Origin: Candidatus Omnitrophota bacterium
Lineage (GTDB): Bacteria > Omnitrophota > Omnitrophia > Omnitrophales > Aquincolibacteriaceae
Direction: 5' to 3'
Length of the DNA: 64,000 nt
Assembly: GCA_030698625.1 (NCBI GenBank)
Contig: JAUYMS010000019.1
Location: 55,862 to 119,861, forward strand
This document shows positions 27,597 through 39,381 of the stretch, in pieces. Each line of letters starts with the position of its first letter. The first letter of the stretch is position 1. The position numbers and the translations under genes are program-made. The notes under the pieces were generated by a model. It saw only the letters and a program-made list of their open reading frames with translations, had not been told where the DNA came from and did not search any database.

Positions 27597-27671
27597 AAAT
27601 ATCCCGTTGGAGGGAATAAACTACCACAGAATGCCGGGCCCAACAATGACATTCGAAACCCGTGGGGATGA

Positions 27672-27701
27672 TTGACAACAATCCAGAGGTTTCTGTATGA
27701 T
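27672..27701 (+). promoter_or_regulatory. guaB3-guaA promoter
   Basis: TTGACA at 27672-27677 and TATGAT at 27696-27701, 18 bases apart. Transcription from here would give a leader of about 120 bases before guaB3. The leader contains small palindromes (ATACGTAT, AGAGCTCT) but I do not recognise a guanine or other known riboswitch in it. Confidence 0.6.
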
Positions 27702-27827
27702 ACTGCAAATGGAAAGCCTCTCAGCCCTCATCCGGATACGAAACTGATTCCAAAGTAGTATACGTATGCCTCGGGCGAGAGCTCTAATTACATAAGAGTG
27801 ACGTTTTTTACGGAAGGAGATTAAGGC

Positions 27828-28988
27828 ATGGCGGAATTTATCGGGCGTGATAGAAAGGCCCGCAGAGCCTATGGTTTTGACGAAATAGCATTAGTACCCG
27901 GTGACGTAACTCTTAATCCCGACGAAGTGGATATCGGGCTCCGATTGGGAAATAGGCAGTTTGAGATTCCGTTTTTGGCGTCTGCGATGGACGGCGTGGT
28001 GGATCCGCGTTTCGCCATTGCTATGGGTAAACTGGGCGGGTTGGCCGTTTTGAATCTGGAAGGAATTTACACGCGCTATGATGATTATCAAACGATCTTA
28101 AAAAATATAGCCAAGGCCACGCCCGAGAAAGCTACGTCGCTGGTGCAAAAACTCTATGAAGAACCGATCAAGGAAAAACTGATTATAAAGCGCGTCAAAG
28201 AAATTTCCAAAGCCAAGGTGCCCTGTGCCGTGAGCACGATCCCGCAGCATGCAGAGAGATTTGGTAAACTCGCGGTTGATGCAGGCGCTGAAATCTTTGT
28301 CGTTCAATCGACAGTGACGACGACGCGTCACATTTCGTCCTCCTACAAGGTGGTCGATTTTCGCAAACTTTGCAAGAGCATGAAAGTCCCGGTAATCTTG
28401 GGCAATTGCGTTACTTATAAGGTGGCCCTAGATCTCATGGACACGGGATGCGCCGGCATTCTCGTGGGAATCGGTCCGGGTTCGGCGTGCACGACACGCG
28501 GGGTGCTCGGTCTCGGCGTTCCCCAGGTGACTTCCATTGCAGACTGCGCTGCGGCGCGAGAGTACTATTACAAGAAACACCGCCGCATGGTGACGATTAT
28601 TGCCGACGGGGGCATGTCGACCGGCGGTGATATTTGCAAAGCAATCGCTTGCGGAGCCGATGGGGTCATGGTGGGGTCTGCGTTCGCGCGAACTAAAGAA
28701 GCTCCGGGAAAAGGATTTCACTGGGGGATGGCAACACCTCATGCTAACCTTCCGCGAGGTACTCGCATCCGTGTGGGAACGACAGGCAGTTTGGAAGAGA
28801 TCATGTATGGTCCTGCCAAACTCGATGACGGCACTCAGAATCTAGTCGGTGCCTTACGCACTTGCATGGGTAATGTCGGTGCTAAAACGATTCGTGAAAT
28901 GCAGCTTGTGGAACTTGTCATTGCCCCTGCGATTCGAACTGAGGGCAAACTTTTTCAGGCAGCGCAGCGGGTCGGGATGGGCAAATAG
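27828..28988 (+). CDS. guaB3: GuaB3-family IMP dehydrogenase-like protein
   Basis: A 386-residue TIM-barrel protein of the IMPDH/GMP reductase superfamily without the CBS pair that canonical GuaB carries. The active-site loop is GPGSACTTRGVLG, with the catalytic Cys. IIADGGMSTGGDICKAIA and GADGVMVGSAFA are the phosphate-binding segments. The N-terminal RKARRAYGFDEIALVPG and the overall length match the GuaB3 group known from actinobacteria and cyanobacteria, in which at least one member has been shown to oxidise IMP to XMP. Its position directly before guaA, sharing one base, supports the same role here. No other guaB is in the window. Confidence 0.85.
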   Translation: MAEFIGRDRKARRAYGFDEIALVPGDVTLNPDEVDIGLRLGNRQFEIPFLASAMDGVVDPRFAIAMGKLGGLAVLNLEGIYTRYDDYQTILKNIAKATPEKATSLVQKLYEEPIKEKLIIKRVKEISKAKVPCAVSTIPQHAERFGKLAVDAGAEIFVVQSTVTTTRHISSSYKVVDFRKLCKSMKVPVILGNCVTYKVALDLMDTGCAGILVGIGPGSACTTRGVLGLGVPQVTSIADCAAAREYYYKKHRRMVTIIADGGMSTGGDICKAIACGADGVMVGSAFARTKEAPGKGFHWGMATPHANLPRGTRIRVGTTGSLEEIMYGPAKLDDGTQNLVGALRTCMGNVGAKTIREMQLVELVIAPAIRTEGKLFQAAQRVGMGK

Positions 28989-30525
28989 TGACGGAGTCCG
29001 TAGTCATTCTGGATTTTGGTTCGCAATATACCCAGTTAATTGCGCGCCGCGTTCGCGAGCAGAAGGTGTTTTCGAAGATCCTGCCTTTTCATGCCTCAGT
29101 GGAAGAGATCATGAGCGAGGAACCGAAGGGGATCATTCTGTCGGGTTCTCCGGCGAACGTCTATGATAAGAAAGCGCCGCTGCCGGATTTCCGTATTTTT
29201 GACGCGGGAGTGCCCGTGTTGGGTATTTGCTACGGGCTCCAGGTAATTAGCCATTTTTTTAAGGGGAAGGTCCATAAGTCGCCAAGACGCGAGTACGGAG
29301 CTGCTCGGCTGCATGTGAGTAAAGCCGACGGCCTTCTCCATAAATACCCCAAGACTTCGACTTGCTGGATGAGTCACGGAGACAAGCTCGATCGCCTGCC
29401 CAAGGGATTCGAGCGACTTGCGCATACTGCCAATGCCCCTGTGGCCGTCGTCGGTGATCCGGAGCGCAGAATTTACGGGGTGCAGTTTCACCCCGAAGTG
29501 GTTCATACGCCCGATGGGGCCAAAATCATCAGTAATTTTCTTTTCCGCATATGCCGAGCAAAGAGCACCTGGACACCACGCTCTTTTGTTGAGGAGTCCG
29601 TCGAAACGATCCAGGAACAGGTCGGTTCTTCAAAAGTGGTTTTGGGTTTGTCCGGGGGAGTCGATTCTTCGGTTGCTGCAGTTCTCATTCACAAGGCCAT
29701 CGGCAAAAAATTGACCTGTATTTTTGTCGACAATGGTCTATTGAGGTTAGAAGAGGCCGGGCGAATCAAGAAAGCGTTTCGTGGTCACTTTAAAATGAAC
29801 ATGAAGTTCGTCGATGCGCGTAAAGAATTTCTGACGGCATTGCGGCGGGTTCGCAGTCCCGAAAAGAAGCGGAAAATCATCGGCCACACCTTTATCGATG
29901 TGTTTGACCGCGCGGCGAAGAAGATAGGAGCCGTTAAATACTTGGCGCAGGGAACCCTGTACCCTGATGTCATTGAATCGGTGTCCGTGTTCGGCGGTCC
30001 GACGAGTATGATTAAAAGCCATCATAATGTCGGCGGATTGCCGGCGAAGATGAAACTGAAACTCCTCGAACCTTTGAGGATGCTCTTTAAGGACGAAGTG
30101 CGGCAGGTCGGGCGCACTTTAGGAATTCCGAGTGAGTTCGTGGATCGCCATCCGTTCCCCGGGCCGGGCCTTGCGGTAAGGATCCTTGGAGATATTACTG
30201 AGGAAAGGCTTGATCTTTTGAAAGCAGCCGATGCGATTGTGATTGAGGAGATCAAGAAGGGCGGTTTCTACAAGGACCTGTGGCAGGCCTTTGGCGTCTT
30301 GCTCCCTATTAAGAGTGTCGGGGTGATGGGAGACGAACGTACCTACGAAAATGCATTGGCAATTCGAGCTGTCACTTCCCAGGATGGAATGACAGCCGAC
30401 TGGGCTCAGCTGCCGCATGACTTTCTGGGACATCTTTCAAACAGAATCATAAACGAAGTCCGCGGGATTAACCGCGTCTGTCTTGATATTTCCAGTAAAC
30501 CTCCCGCGACCATTGAGTGGGAATA

Positions 30526-30526
<1 letters not shown>
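28988..30526 (+). CDS. guaA: GMP synthase (glutamine-hydrolysing)
   Basis: A 512-residue bifunctional enzyme that aminates XMP to GMP. The N-terminal class I glutaminase has ILDFGSQYTQLIARRVRE, the nucleophile C81 in GICYGLQ and the catalytic His in VQFHPEV. The ATP-pyrophosphatase part has the PP-loop GLSGGVDSSVAA. The C-terminal dimerisation domain ends in the expected DISSKPPATIEWE. The start is GTG, overlapping the guaB3 stop by one base. dnaE begins at its stop codon. Confidence 0.96.
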
Positions 30527-33963
<3,437 letters not shown>

Positions 33964-34114
33964 TTCCTCTCAATTTTTATAACTTCCTGCCGTATCATAA
34001 GTTATAGCGGAAAACCGCTTGACAAGAATAAACCAATCTGATAGCATCTTTCGCGTATCTTCAGTTACTATCAGGAGTTAACGAACGCGGCGAGAAAGGT
34101 GAGGTGGAAGAGGC
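33964..34114 (+). promoter_or_regulatory. hup promoter region with two inverted repeats
   Basis: TTGACA at 34019-34024 and TAGCAT at 34042-34047, 17 bases apart, form the likely HU promoter. Just upstream are ATAACTT/AAGTTAT (33979-33985 and 33999-34005) and AGCGG-AAAA-CCGCT (34006-34019). The second ends on the first base of the -35 box and could be an operator; neither is followed by a T-tract, so dnaE termination here is doubtful. Confidence 0.55.
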
Positions 34115-34393
34115 GTGAGCGTAACCAAAAAAGACATCGTGATGAAAGTTTCTAATGAGACCAATCTTACACAGATTGATGTTAAGAAAATCATCCAGCG
34201 TGCGCTAGACGTTGTTGTCGAAAGCCTGGAACGTGGTGAGACGGTTGAGCTTAGAAACTTTGGTGTGTTTAAGGTGAAGACTCGGCGCGGTCGATTAGGT
34301 CGTAATCCCCGCACGGGTGAGGAAGTCACAGTTCCTGAGAAAAAGGTTGTTGTCTTCAAGCCGGGACTGGTTCTTAAACACAAAGTAAAGTAG
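34115..34393 (+). CDS. hup: HU/IHF-family DNA-binding protein
   Basis: A 92-residue histone-like protein. The dimer core (TKKDIVMKVSNETNLTQIDVK) is followed by the DNA-binding arms, including RNFGVFKVK, RRGRLGRNPRTGEEV and the Pro residue (EVTVPEKKVV) that intercalates to bend DNA. It is nucleoid-associated and non-specific. The GTG start follows GGAAGAGG; an internal ATG at 34142 is less likely because it removes the first helix. It precedes the cold-shock gene in the same direction. Confidence 0.92.
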   Translation: MSVTKKDIVMKVSNETNLTQIDVKKIIQRALDVVVESLERGETVELRNFGVFKVKTRRGRLGRNPRTGEEVTVPEKKVVVFKPGLVLKHKVK

Positions 34394-34519
34394 GGCGTTC
34401 GCTAGGAGTAAGTTGAAAGCTCAGAGGCGCGCTGACCCTTCGGGGAATGCTATTCCCGAATGCCTCCTTACGGGGCTTCAGTGGAGACGCCACATTAAGA
34501 CACTCACAGGGAGGATGGA
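34394..34519 (+). promoter_or_regulatory. Structured leader before the cold-shock gene
   Basis: A 126-base gap that can fold in two exclusive ways. One is a very stable CCC-TTCG-GGG hairpin at 34436-34445. The other uses the same bases in a longer hairpin, TTCGGGGAAT (34439-34448) against ATTCCCGAA (34452-34460) with one bulged G, extended by GAGGC (34424-34428) against GCCTC (34462-34466). The ribosome site GGGAGG sits 50 bases downstream. Such competing folds are what a temperature-responsive cold-shock leader would need. I do not recognise a known riboswitch class. Confidence 0.5.
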
Positions 34520-34834
34520 ATGCCGGAGAAAGGTAAGGTTAAGTGGTTCTCTAACGTAAAGGGTTTTGGCTTCCTCGAGAAGGAGGGTGGCAACAAAGAT
34601 ATATTTGTCCACTACTCCTCGATTCAGAGCGATGGGTACAGAACTCTGGACGAAGGCGAAGATGTCACCTTTGACATAGTAGAAGGTGACCGGGGACCGC
34701 AGGCGACGAATGTTATACGCGCCAAGAAGCCGCCCAGCGCACCTAAGGAATCTGCGAAGCCTGCTGAGTCTGTCGCTGAGGATAAGCCGGAGGAAAAGTC
34801 CGACGATCCGACAGACGAACCGAACAAAGAATAG
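34520..34834 (+). CDS. Cold-shock domain protein with acidic tail
   Basis: A 104-residue protein. Residues 1-70 are a CspA-type cold-shock domain with both RNA-binding motifs (KGFGFLEKE as RNP1 and DIFVHYSSI as RNP2). It binds single-stranded RNA or DNA and melts secondary structure. Unlike the usual 65-70-residue Csp, it has a tail of about 34 residues rich in Ala, Pro, Glu, Asp and Lys, probably disordered. The GGGAGG ribosome site is strong. rsmE begins 28 bases downstream. Confidence 0.9.
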   Translation: MPEKGKVKWFSNVKGFGFLEKEGGNKDIFVHYSSIQSDGYRTLDEGEDVTFDIVEGDRGPQATNVIRAKKPPSAPKESAKPAESVAEDKPEEKSDDPTDEPNKE

Positions 34835-34862
34835 CCTACGCCTCTCTTGCGTGATCCCTTTG

Positions 34863-35657
34863 ATGACAAACAAAAGGCGGTTACGCCGTTTTTATTCGTC
34901 AAAGCCGCTACCTAAAGATAAAAGTATACTCTGCCTCTCACCATCGGAAACTCACCACCTGCTCCATATCTTAAGACTAAAAGTGGGGGATCAGTGTCTT
35001 GTGACAGACGGACACGGAACTCAATGTCAAGCTCGGATCGCAGATATTCATGGCGGTTCCTGCGCACGACTCGTGCTTGAAGAGCGCATCAGTGTCCCTG
35101 AGGTGGGAGAGAGGGTGCAGTTGCGAGTTTGTCAGGCTATACCCCGGCATAGCAAGATGGACTTTCTCATCGAAAAAGCTCAGGAGCTTGGCGTCGATGA
35201 GGTGTGTCCGATTGAAACCGAAAGATCGGTAGTGAAAGTAAAGGGCGCGGACCGCGAAAAGAAACTCATACGCTGGCAGAAAATTGTTGTAGAGGCTGTA
35301 AAGCAATCCGGGTCTTTGCGAGCACTGAGGATAGATTTGCCCTGCTCCTTTCGCGATGCAGTCAATGTCGTGGAAGCTCATCATCGCGTCGCTTTGTTTC
35401 ATCCAGGTGAAGAGTCACTCGCTTTTAATGCCTGGGCTCGGAATCTAGAGCAGCCCGGAGAACCTCAGCCTCACCTGAGCGTCATACTCTTCTTGGGGCC
35501 TGAAGGAGGATTTTCGGAAAATGAGGTAGCCTGGGCCGAAGCAAATTTCAAGGAGCGGAAGATCGCCTACAACCGTGTCGGTTTAGGCCAGGCTATTCTT
35601 AAATCGGATACAGCTTTTCTCGCAGCAATCTCGGCAATAAGGTTAATGATCCTATGA
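34863..35657 (+). CDS. rsmE: 16S rRNA m3U1498 methyltransferase
   Basis: A 264-residue SPOUT-type enzyme. RRFY near the start and HHLLHILRLKVGD are the RsmE N-terminal PUA-like element. KMDFLIEKAQELGVDEV and QSGSLRALRI lie in the centre, and FLGPEGGFSENEV plus GLGQAILKSDTAFLAAI form the knot that binds S-adenosylmethionine. I placed the start at ATG 34863; the frame runs upstream through csp but the RsmE N-terminus fits here. No good ribosome site is visible, so coupling to csp is possible. It overlaps mtaB by four bases. Confidence 0.9.
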   Translation: MTNKRRLRRFYSSKPLPKDKSILCLSPSETHHLLHILRLKVGDQCLVTDGHGTQCQARIADIHGGSCARLVLEERISVPEVGERVQLRVCQAIPRHSKMDFLIEKAQELGVDEVCPIETERSVVKVKGADREKKLIRWQKIVVEAVKQSGSLRALRIDLPCSFRDAVNVVEAHHRVALFHPGEESLAFNAWARNLEQPGEPQPHLSVILFLGPEGGFSENEVAWAEANFKERKIAYNRVGLGQAILKSDTAFLAAISAIRLMIL

Positions 35658-36973
35658 AATCAGTCAGGTTTATTACATTGGGGTGTAAAGTCAATCAGTA
35701 CGAAACGCAGGGGATGCGCGAATCTCTTGCGCGTGCTGGGGTGACGGAAAATACATCCGCTGGAGACGGTTGTGATTTTGTCGTCATAAATACCTGCACC
35801 GTTACAGACGCGGCCGACAAGGAAAACCGCTACTGGATACGGCGCATGCGGCGGCAACATCCGGAAGCCAAGATCGTGATAACAGGCTGCTACGCCGAGC
35901 GAAACAGAGAAGCTATCGAAAGTCTGCCCGGAGTTGATTTGGTCATAGCAAATCATGATAAGGCGAGGATTGCGGATTATCTTGAGAGGGGATGCGGTGA
36001 TCCGGATCTTCAGGACGAGATGTCCGAACGCAAAGGGCGCCGTGAATATGCGCCGTTGTCGATATCCAGGTTTCAGGGACATGGCCGTGCCTTTGTGAAA
36101 ATTCAAGATGGATGCAACCACGCTTGTTCTTTCTGTAAGGTCGTGCTCGTGAGGGGCCGCTCACGCAGCCGTCCTCTCCAGGACATTGTCACCGAAGTCA
36201 ATCGATTGCGTGATGCGGGTTATAGAGAAGCGGTTTTTACGGGAATTCAGCTGGGTGCTTACGGCGCTGATTCCGAACAACCGCTTGATCTTGTCGACGT
36301 ACTTCGTGCCTGTTCGGAGATTGAGGGCATCGAGAGACTCCGCCTGAGTTCTATTGAGCCTACGGATGTGCGTCCGAATCTTATCGCAGCATTGAGTGAA
36401 TTGCCGAAATGTTGTCCGCACCTTCATATCCCATTACAGAGTGGCGATGATGCTGTTCTCGCGGCAATGAACCGCCGCTACCGACATGAGTTTTACGCGG
36501 ACTTAGTAGAGGAGCTACGTTCTAAGCTACCTGATTTTTCCCTTTCCCTCGATGTGATGGCAGGATTTCCTTCGGAAAGCGAAGAGCAGTTTGAAAACAC
36601 CTGCGCGCTCCTGAAATCGGTCAGGCCGTTGAAATGTCATGTGTTTCCGTACAGTCTTCGAGATGGAACCAAGGCCTCAAAGATGGACAGCCTGGATCCG
36701 TCAGTAGTTCGGAGCAGGGTAAATCGCCTCATCGGCCTGGCCGATGAGTTGGGTGAAGCCGAACGCTCGCGGTACATAGGCCAGTCCGTAGATGTGCTGG
36801 TCGAAAAGGAACTGCATGGCGGTGGCATGGTGCAAGGGCTTACGTCTAACTATCTCAAGGTATGCTTCAAGGGAGACGCTGACTTGGTCGGTCGCTTCTT
36901 GAGGGTCGAACTATTATCGCTGCAGGGAGATACATTTTTGGCGCGAGGACAAAGACATGTCATGGCTGTTTGA
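35654..36973 (+). CDS. mtaB: tRNA t6A37 methylthiotransferase
   Basis: A 439-residue radical-SAM enzyme that converts t6A37 to ms2t6A37 in ANN-decoding tRNAs. The N-terminal methylthiotransferase domain has TLGCKVNQYET and INTCTVTDAADKENR with a Cys set for one [4Fe-4S] cluster. The radical-SAM triad is CNHACSFC (C-x3-C-x2-C). A TRAM-like tail follows (LVEKELHGGGMVQGLTSNYLKV). The MtaB subgroup is inferred from TLGCKVNQYE, which is typical of MtaB rather than MiaB. The substrate t6A depends on TsaE, also encoded in this window. Confidence 0.9.
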   Translation: MKSVRFITLGCKVNQYETQGMRESLARAGVTENTSAGDGCDFVVINTCTVTDAADKENRYWIRRMRRQHPEAKIVITGCYAERNREAIESLPGVDLVIANHDKARIADYLERGCGDPDLQDEMSERKGRREYAPLSISRFQGHGRAFVKIQDGCNHACSFCKVVLVRGRSRSRPLQDIVTEVNRLRDAGYREAVFTGIQLGAYGADSEQPLDLVDVLRACSEIEGIERLRLSSIEPTDVRPNLIAALSELPKCCPHLHIPLQSGDDAVLAAMNRRYRHEFYADLVEELRSKLPDFSLSLDVMAGFPSESEEQFENTCALLKSVRPLKCHVFPYSLRDGTKASKMDSLDPSVVRSRVNRLIGLADELGEAERSRYIGQSVDVLVEKELHGGGMVQGLTSNYLKVCFKGDADLVGRFLRVELLSLQGDTFLARGQRHVMAV

Positions 36974-37535
36974 GAAATTCGAGGGATTCTTTCAGATCTT
37001 GGTGTTGGATTCTATTCTGGCACAGACCCAGTGGGTTGACTGGGCCCTGCTCGTCTTTGTCATTGTCGGGATTCTTTACGGCATACAAAATGGTCTCATG
37101 AGTGAAATGGCCGATATCGTCCAAATGACGATCGTGATCGTCCTGGTGTTGAGTCTCTATGAGGGGCCTATTTACGTGATCCAAAAATATCTGAGGTTTG
37201 TCCCGAATGAATCGGTCAAAGCTTTGGGGTTTATCGTTACCGCCGTCGCTATTTGGGTGGCCATCGGCTTGATTTTTCGACTTCTAAAAAGCCTTGTGCA
37301 CACGAAAACGGCGGTACCGCTCAAAGTCACCGGCGGCGCCGTGCTGGGGGGCATTCACTTGATAATGATCTATAGCCTCATCTCACAGGCTGTGATTCTG
37401 ATGCCAATGCCCACTATTACGGCGGTTTACCAGAAGGGGCGTTCTTACACAGGCTACTACATTGCAAAGCTTGCGCCGAATATCCACCGTGCAATTACCG
37501 ATCCTACCGGGCAAAATAAGAAAGGAGCTGTTTAA
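36957..37535 (+). CDS. cvpA: CvpA-family membrane protein
   Basis: A 192-residue inner-membrane protein with four hydrophobic segments and the Colicin V production-protein layout (VDWALLVFVIVGILYGIQNG, then the VAIWVAIGLIFRLLKSL region). CvpA is linked to envelope homeostasis in enterobacteria; its molecular role is not settled. The start overlaps the mtaB end by 17 bases, and dnaG follows after 5 bases. Confidence 0.78.
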   Translation: MSWLFEKFEGFFQILVLDSILAQTQWVDWALLVFVIVGILYGIQNGLMSEMADIVQMTIVIVLVLSLYEGPIYVIQKYLRFVPNESVKALGFIVTAVAIWVAIGLIFRLLKSLVHTKTAVPLKVTGGAVLGGIHLIMIYSLISQAVILMPMPTITAVYQKGRSYTGYYIAKLAPNIHRAITDPTGQNKKGAV

Positions 37536-37540
37536 CCCAC

Positions 37541-39313
37541 GTGCGTTACGACGATCGAATTGTTGATGAAGTGCAGGCAGCCAACGACATTGTTGAGGTG
37601 ATTAATCAGTATGCGCCGCTCAAACGGAGCGGACGCAATCTGAAGGCCTGCTGTCCGTTCCACCAGGAAAAAACCGCTTCGTTCATGGTGAGCCCGGAAA
37701 AGCAGATCTATCATTGTTTTGGCTGCGGCGTCGGCGGGGATGTTTTTGGATTCCTTATGAGGTATGAAAACATGACCTTTCCGGAGGCCTTGAGGCGCTT
37801 GGCCGATCAAGCGGGAATCAGCCTACCGGAAGTATCGCGGAAATCCGAAGAAGGTCCCAGCGAGAGTGAAAAGCTCTATGAGATTTACCGTTTGGCCGCT
37901 AAGTTTTATAGGGAATGCTTCATGAAAACTGACGAAGGCCGGCAGGCACGCGAGTATTTTAAAAATAGGGGATTTGATGAAAATGTCGCCTCGGAGTTTG
38001 AGGTGGGTTGGGCGCCGGATGGCTGGAAAAATCTGTTTGAATTTCTGGTAAAAAAAGGCTTTCCACAGGAGCTGCTGCTGAAGTCACGCTTAATCAACCG
38101 TTCTCCTAAGGGGAATTTCTACGATACTTTTCGAAGCCGCTTACTCTTTCCTATTCATAATCTTCAGGGCAAGGTAGTTGCTTTCGGCGGACGCCTCATA
38201 GGTGATGGTGACGGTCCGAAGTACCTGAATTCCCCAGAGAACCCTATATTCCTGAAGCGCCGTGAACTCTTCGGACTTTATGTGGCGAGGCGTCATATCG
38301 ATCGTGAATTGCCGCAGGTTCTTATTGTTGAGGGGTACCTGGATTTTCTCCGGCTTTATGCAGAAGGTTTTAAAGCAGCGGTTGCCACGCTCGGAACTGC
38401 GCTGACGGAAGATCATGTGAGGATCCTAAAACGGTTTGCCGATGAAGCCGTTGTGATTTATGACGGAGACCGTGCGGGAGAGGCGGCATCGCTTCGAGGT
38501 CTGGAAGTGTTCCTTGAGCAGGGGATGAGCGTGAAGCTGATCCGCATGCCGGAAGGATTCGACCCGGATGATTTTCTAAAGAAAAAGGGCACAGAGGCGT
38601 TTCGCGGTCTTCTGGCATCCGCCCAGGATTTTTTTGATTACAAATTGGAAGTCTTACGCGAACGATATGATATTAAGGACGCCCTTGGATTGATGAAGAT
38701 AACCAATGAGTTCCTGGAAACACTTGCCAAGGTAAAACAGCCGATTCTGCTCGACCGGTATCTTAGGATCCTGTCCGGGACGCTTGGAGTCGATGAGAAT
38801 TCTTTGCGTACCGAGCTTGCAAAATTGCGTAAACGCACGCAAAGCCGGGGTCAGACTTTGGGCACGAACACCGCATCGCCTCAGAAGCAAAGTGTTCGAG
38901 CCGAAGATGAAATCTTGCTCGTATCTCTCATGCTTCTAGAAAACCGCTTCTGCGAAATGGCGATGGGGCAGATCGAGGTAAATGAGTTCGAGGACAAGGC
39001 CGCAGCTGGAGTTTTTCAGATGCTTTGCAGCATGCATGAAAAAGGTGAGGATCTGAGTTGGAATCGGGTTTTGAACCGAATTTCCGACGGCGGTCTTAAG
39101 GAAAGAATTATCGCGTCGTCGACGGTTTCATTGGACGACCGTGAAATGAATAAAGCCTTCAGTGATTGCGTCAAAAAGGTAAAAAAGAAACAAGTCGCCA
39201 AGAGACTGGATGCGCTGCGGCAGGAGATTGCCAAGGCTGAGAAGGCGGGCAAAGTCGAACTCGTAAGCGCCTATGTCCAAGAGTACCAAAGTCTTTTACA
39301 GCAAAGGAGATAG
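37541..39313 (+). CDS. dnaG: DNA primase
   Basis: A 590-residue primase that lays RNA primers. The N-terminal zinc domain has C38, H41, C59 and C62 (CCPFHQEKTASF and HCFGCGVGGD). The TOPRIM core contains VEGYLDFLRLY and DGDRAGEAA, the metal-binding acidic set. The C-terminal third, which binds the DnaB helicase, is helical and divergent. It starts with GTG and is followed by rpoD with a 68-base gap; dnaG-rpoD is the core of the classical macromolecular synthesis operon, here without rpsU. Confidence 0.95.
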   Translation: MRYDDRIVDEVQAANDIVEVINQYAPLKRSGRNLKACCPFHQEKTASFMVSPEKQIYHCFGCGVGGDVFGFLMRYENMTFPEALRRLADQAGISLPEVSRKSEEGPSESEKLYEIYRLAAKFYRECFMKTDEGRQAREYFKNRGFDENVASEFEVGWAPDGWKNLFEFLVKKGFPQELLLKSRLINRSPKGNFYDTFRSRLLFPIHNLQGKVVAFGGRLIGDGDGPKYLNSPENPIFLKRRELFGLYVARRHIDRELPQVLIVEGYLDFLRLYAEGFKAAVATLGTALTEDHVRILKRFADEAVVIYDGDRAGEAASLRGLEVFLEQGMSVKLIRMPEGFDPDDFLKKKGTEAFRGLLASAQDFFDYKLEVLRERYDIKDALGLMKITNEFLETLAKVKQPILLDRYLRILSGTLGVDENSLRTELAKLRKRTQSRGQTLGTNTASPQKQSVRAEDEILLVSLMLLENRFCEMAMGQIEVNEFEDKAAAGVFQMLCSMHEKGEDLSWNRVLNRISDGGLKERIIASSTVSLDDREMNKAFSDCVKKVKKKQVAKRLDALRQEIAKAEKAGKVELVSAYVQEYQSLLQQRR

Positions 39314-39381
39314 GGAAATCTTATCTAAGTATAAATGTTTTCTCTAGCTTCTTCGCATGAAATCCCTATAATAATCGGTTC

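Noticed and set aside
27702..27827. Possible purine riboswitch in the guaB3 leader
   Set aside because: No match to the conserved purine-aptamer loops; only small palindromes are seen.
33979..34019. Inverted repeats after dnaE considered as a terminator
   Set aside because: Stems are short and not followed by a T-tract; the second one runs into the -35 box of the next promoter.
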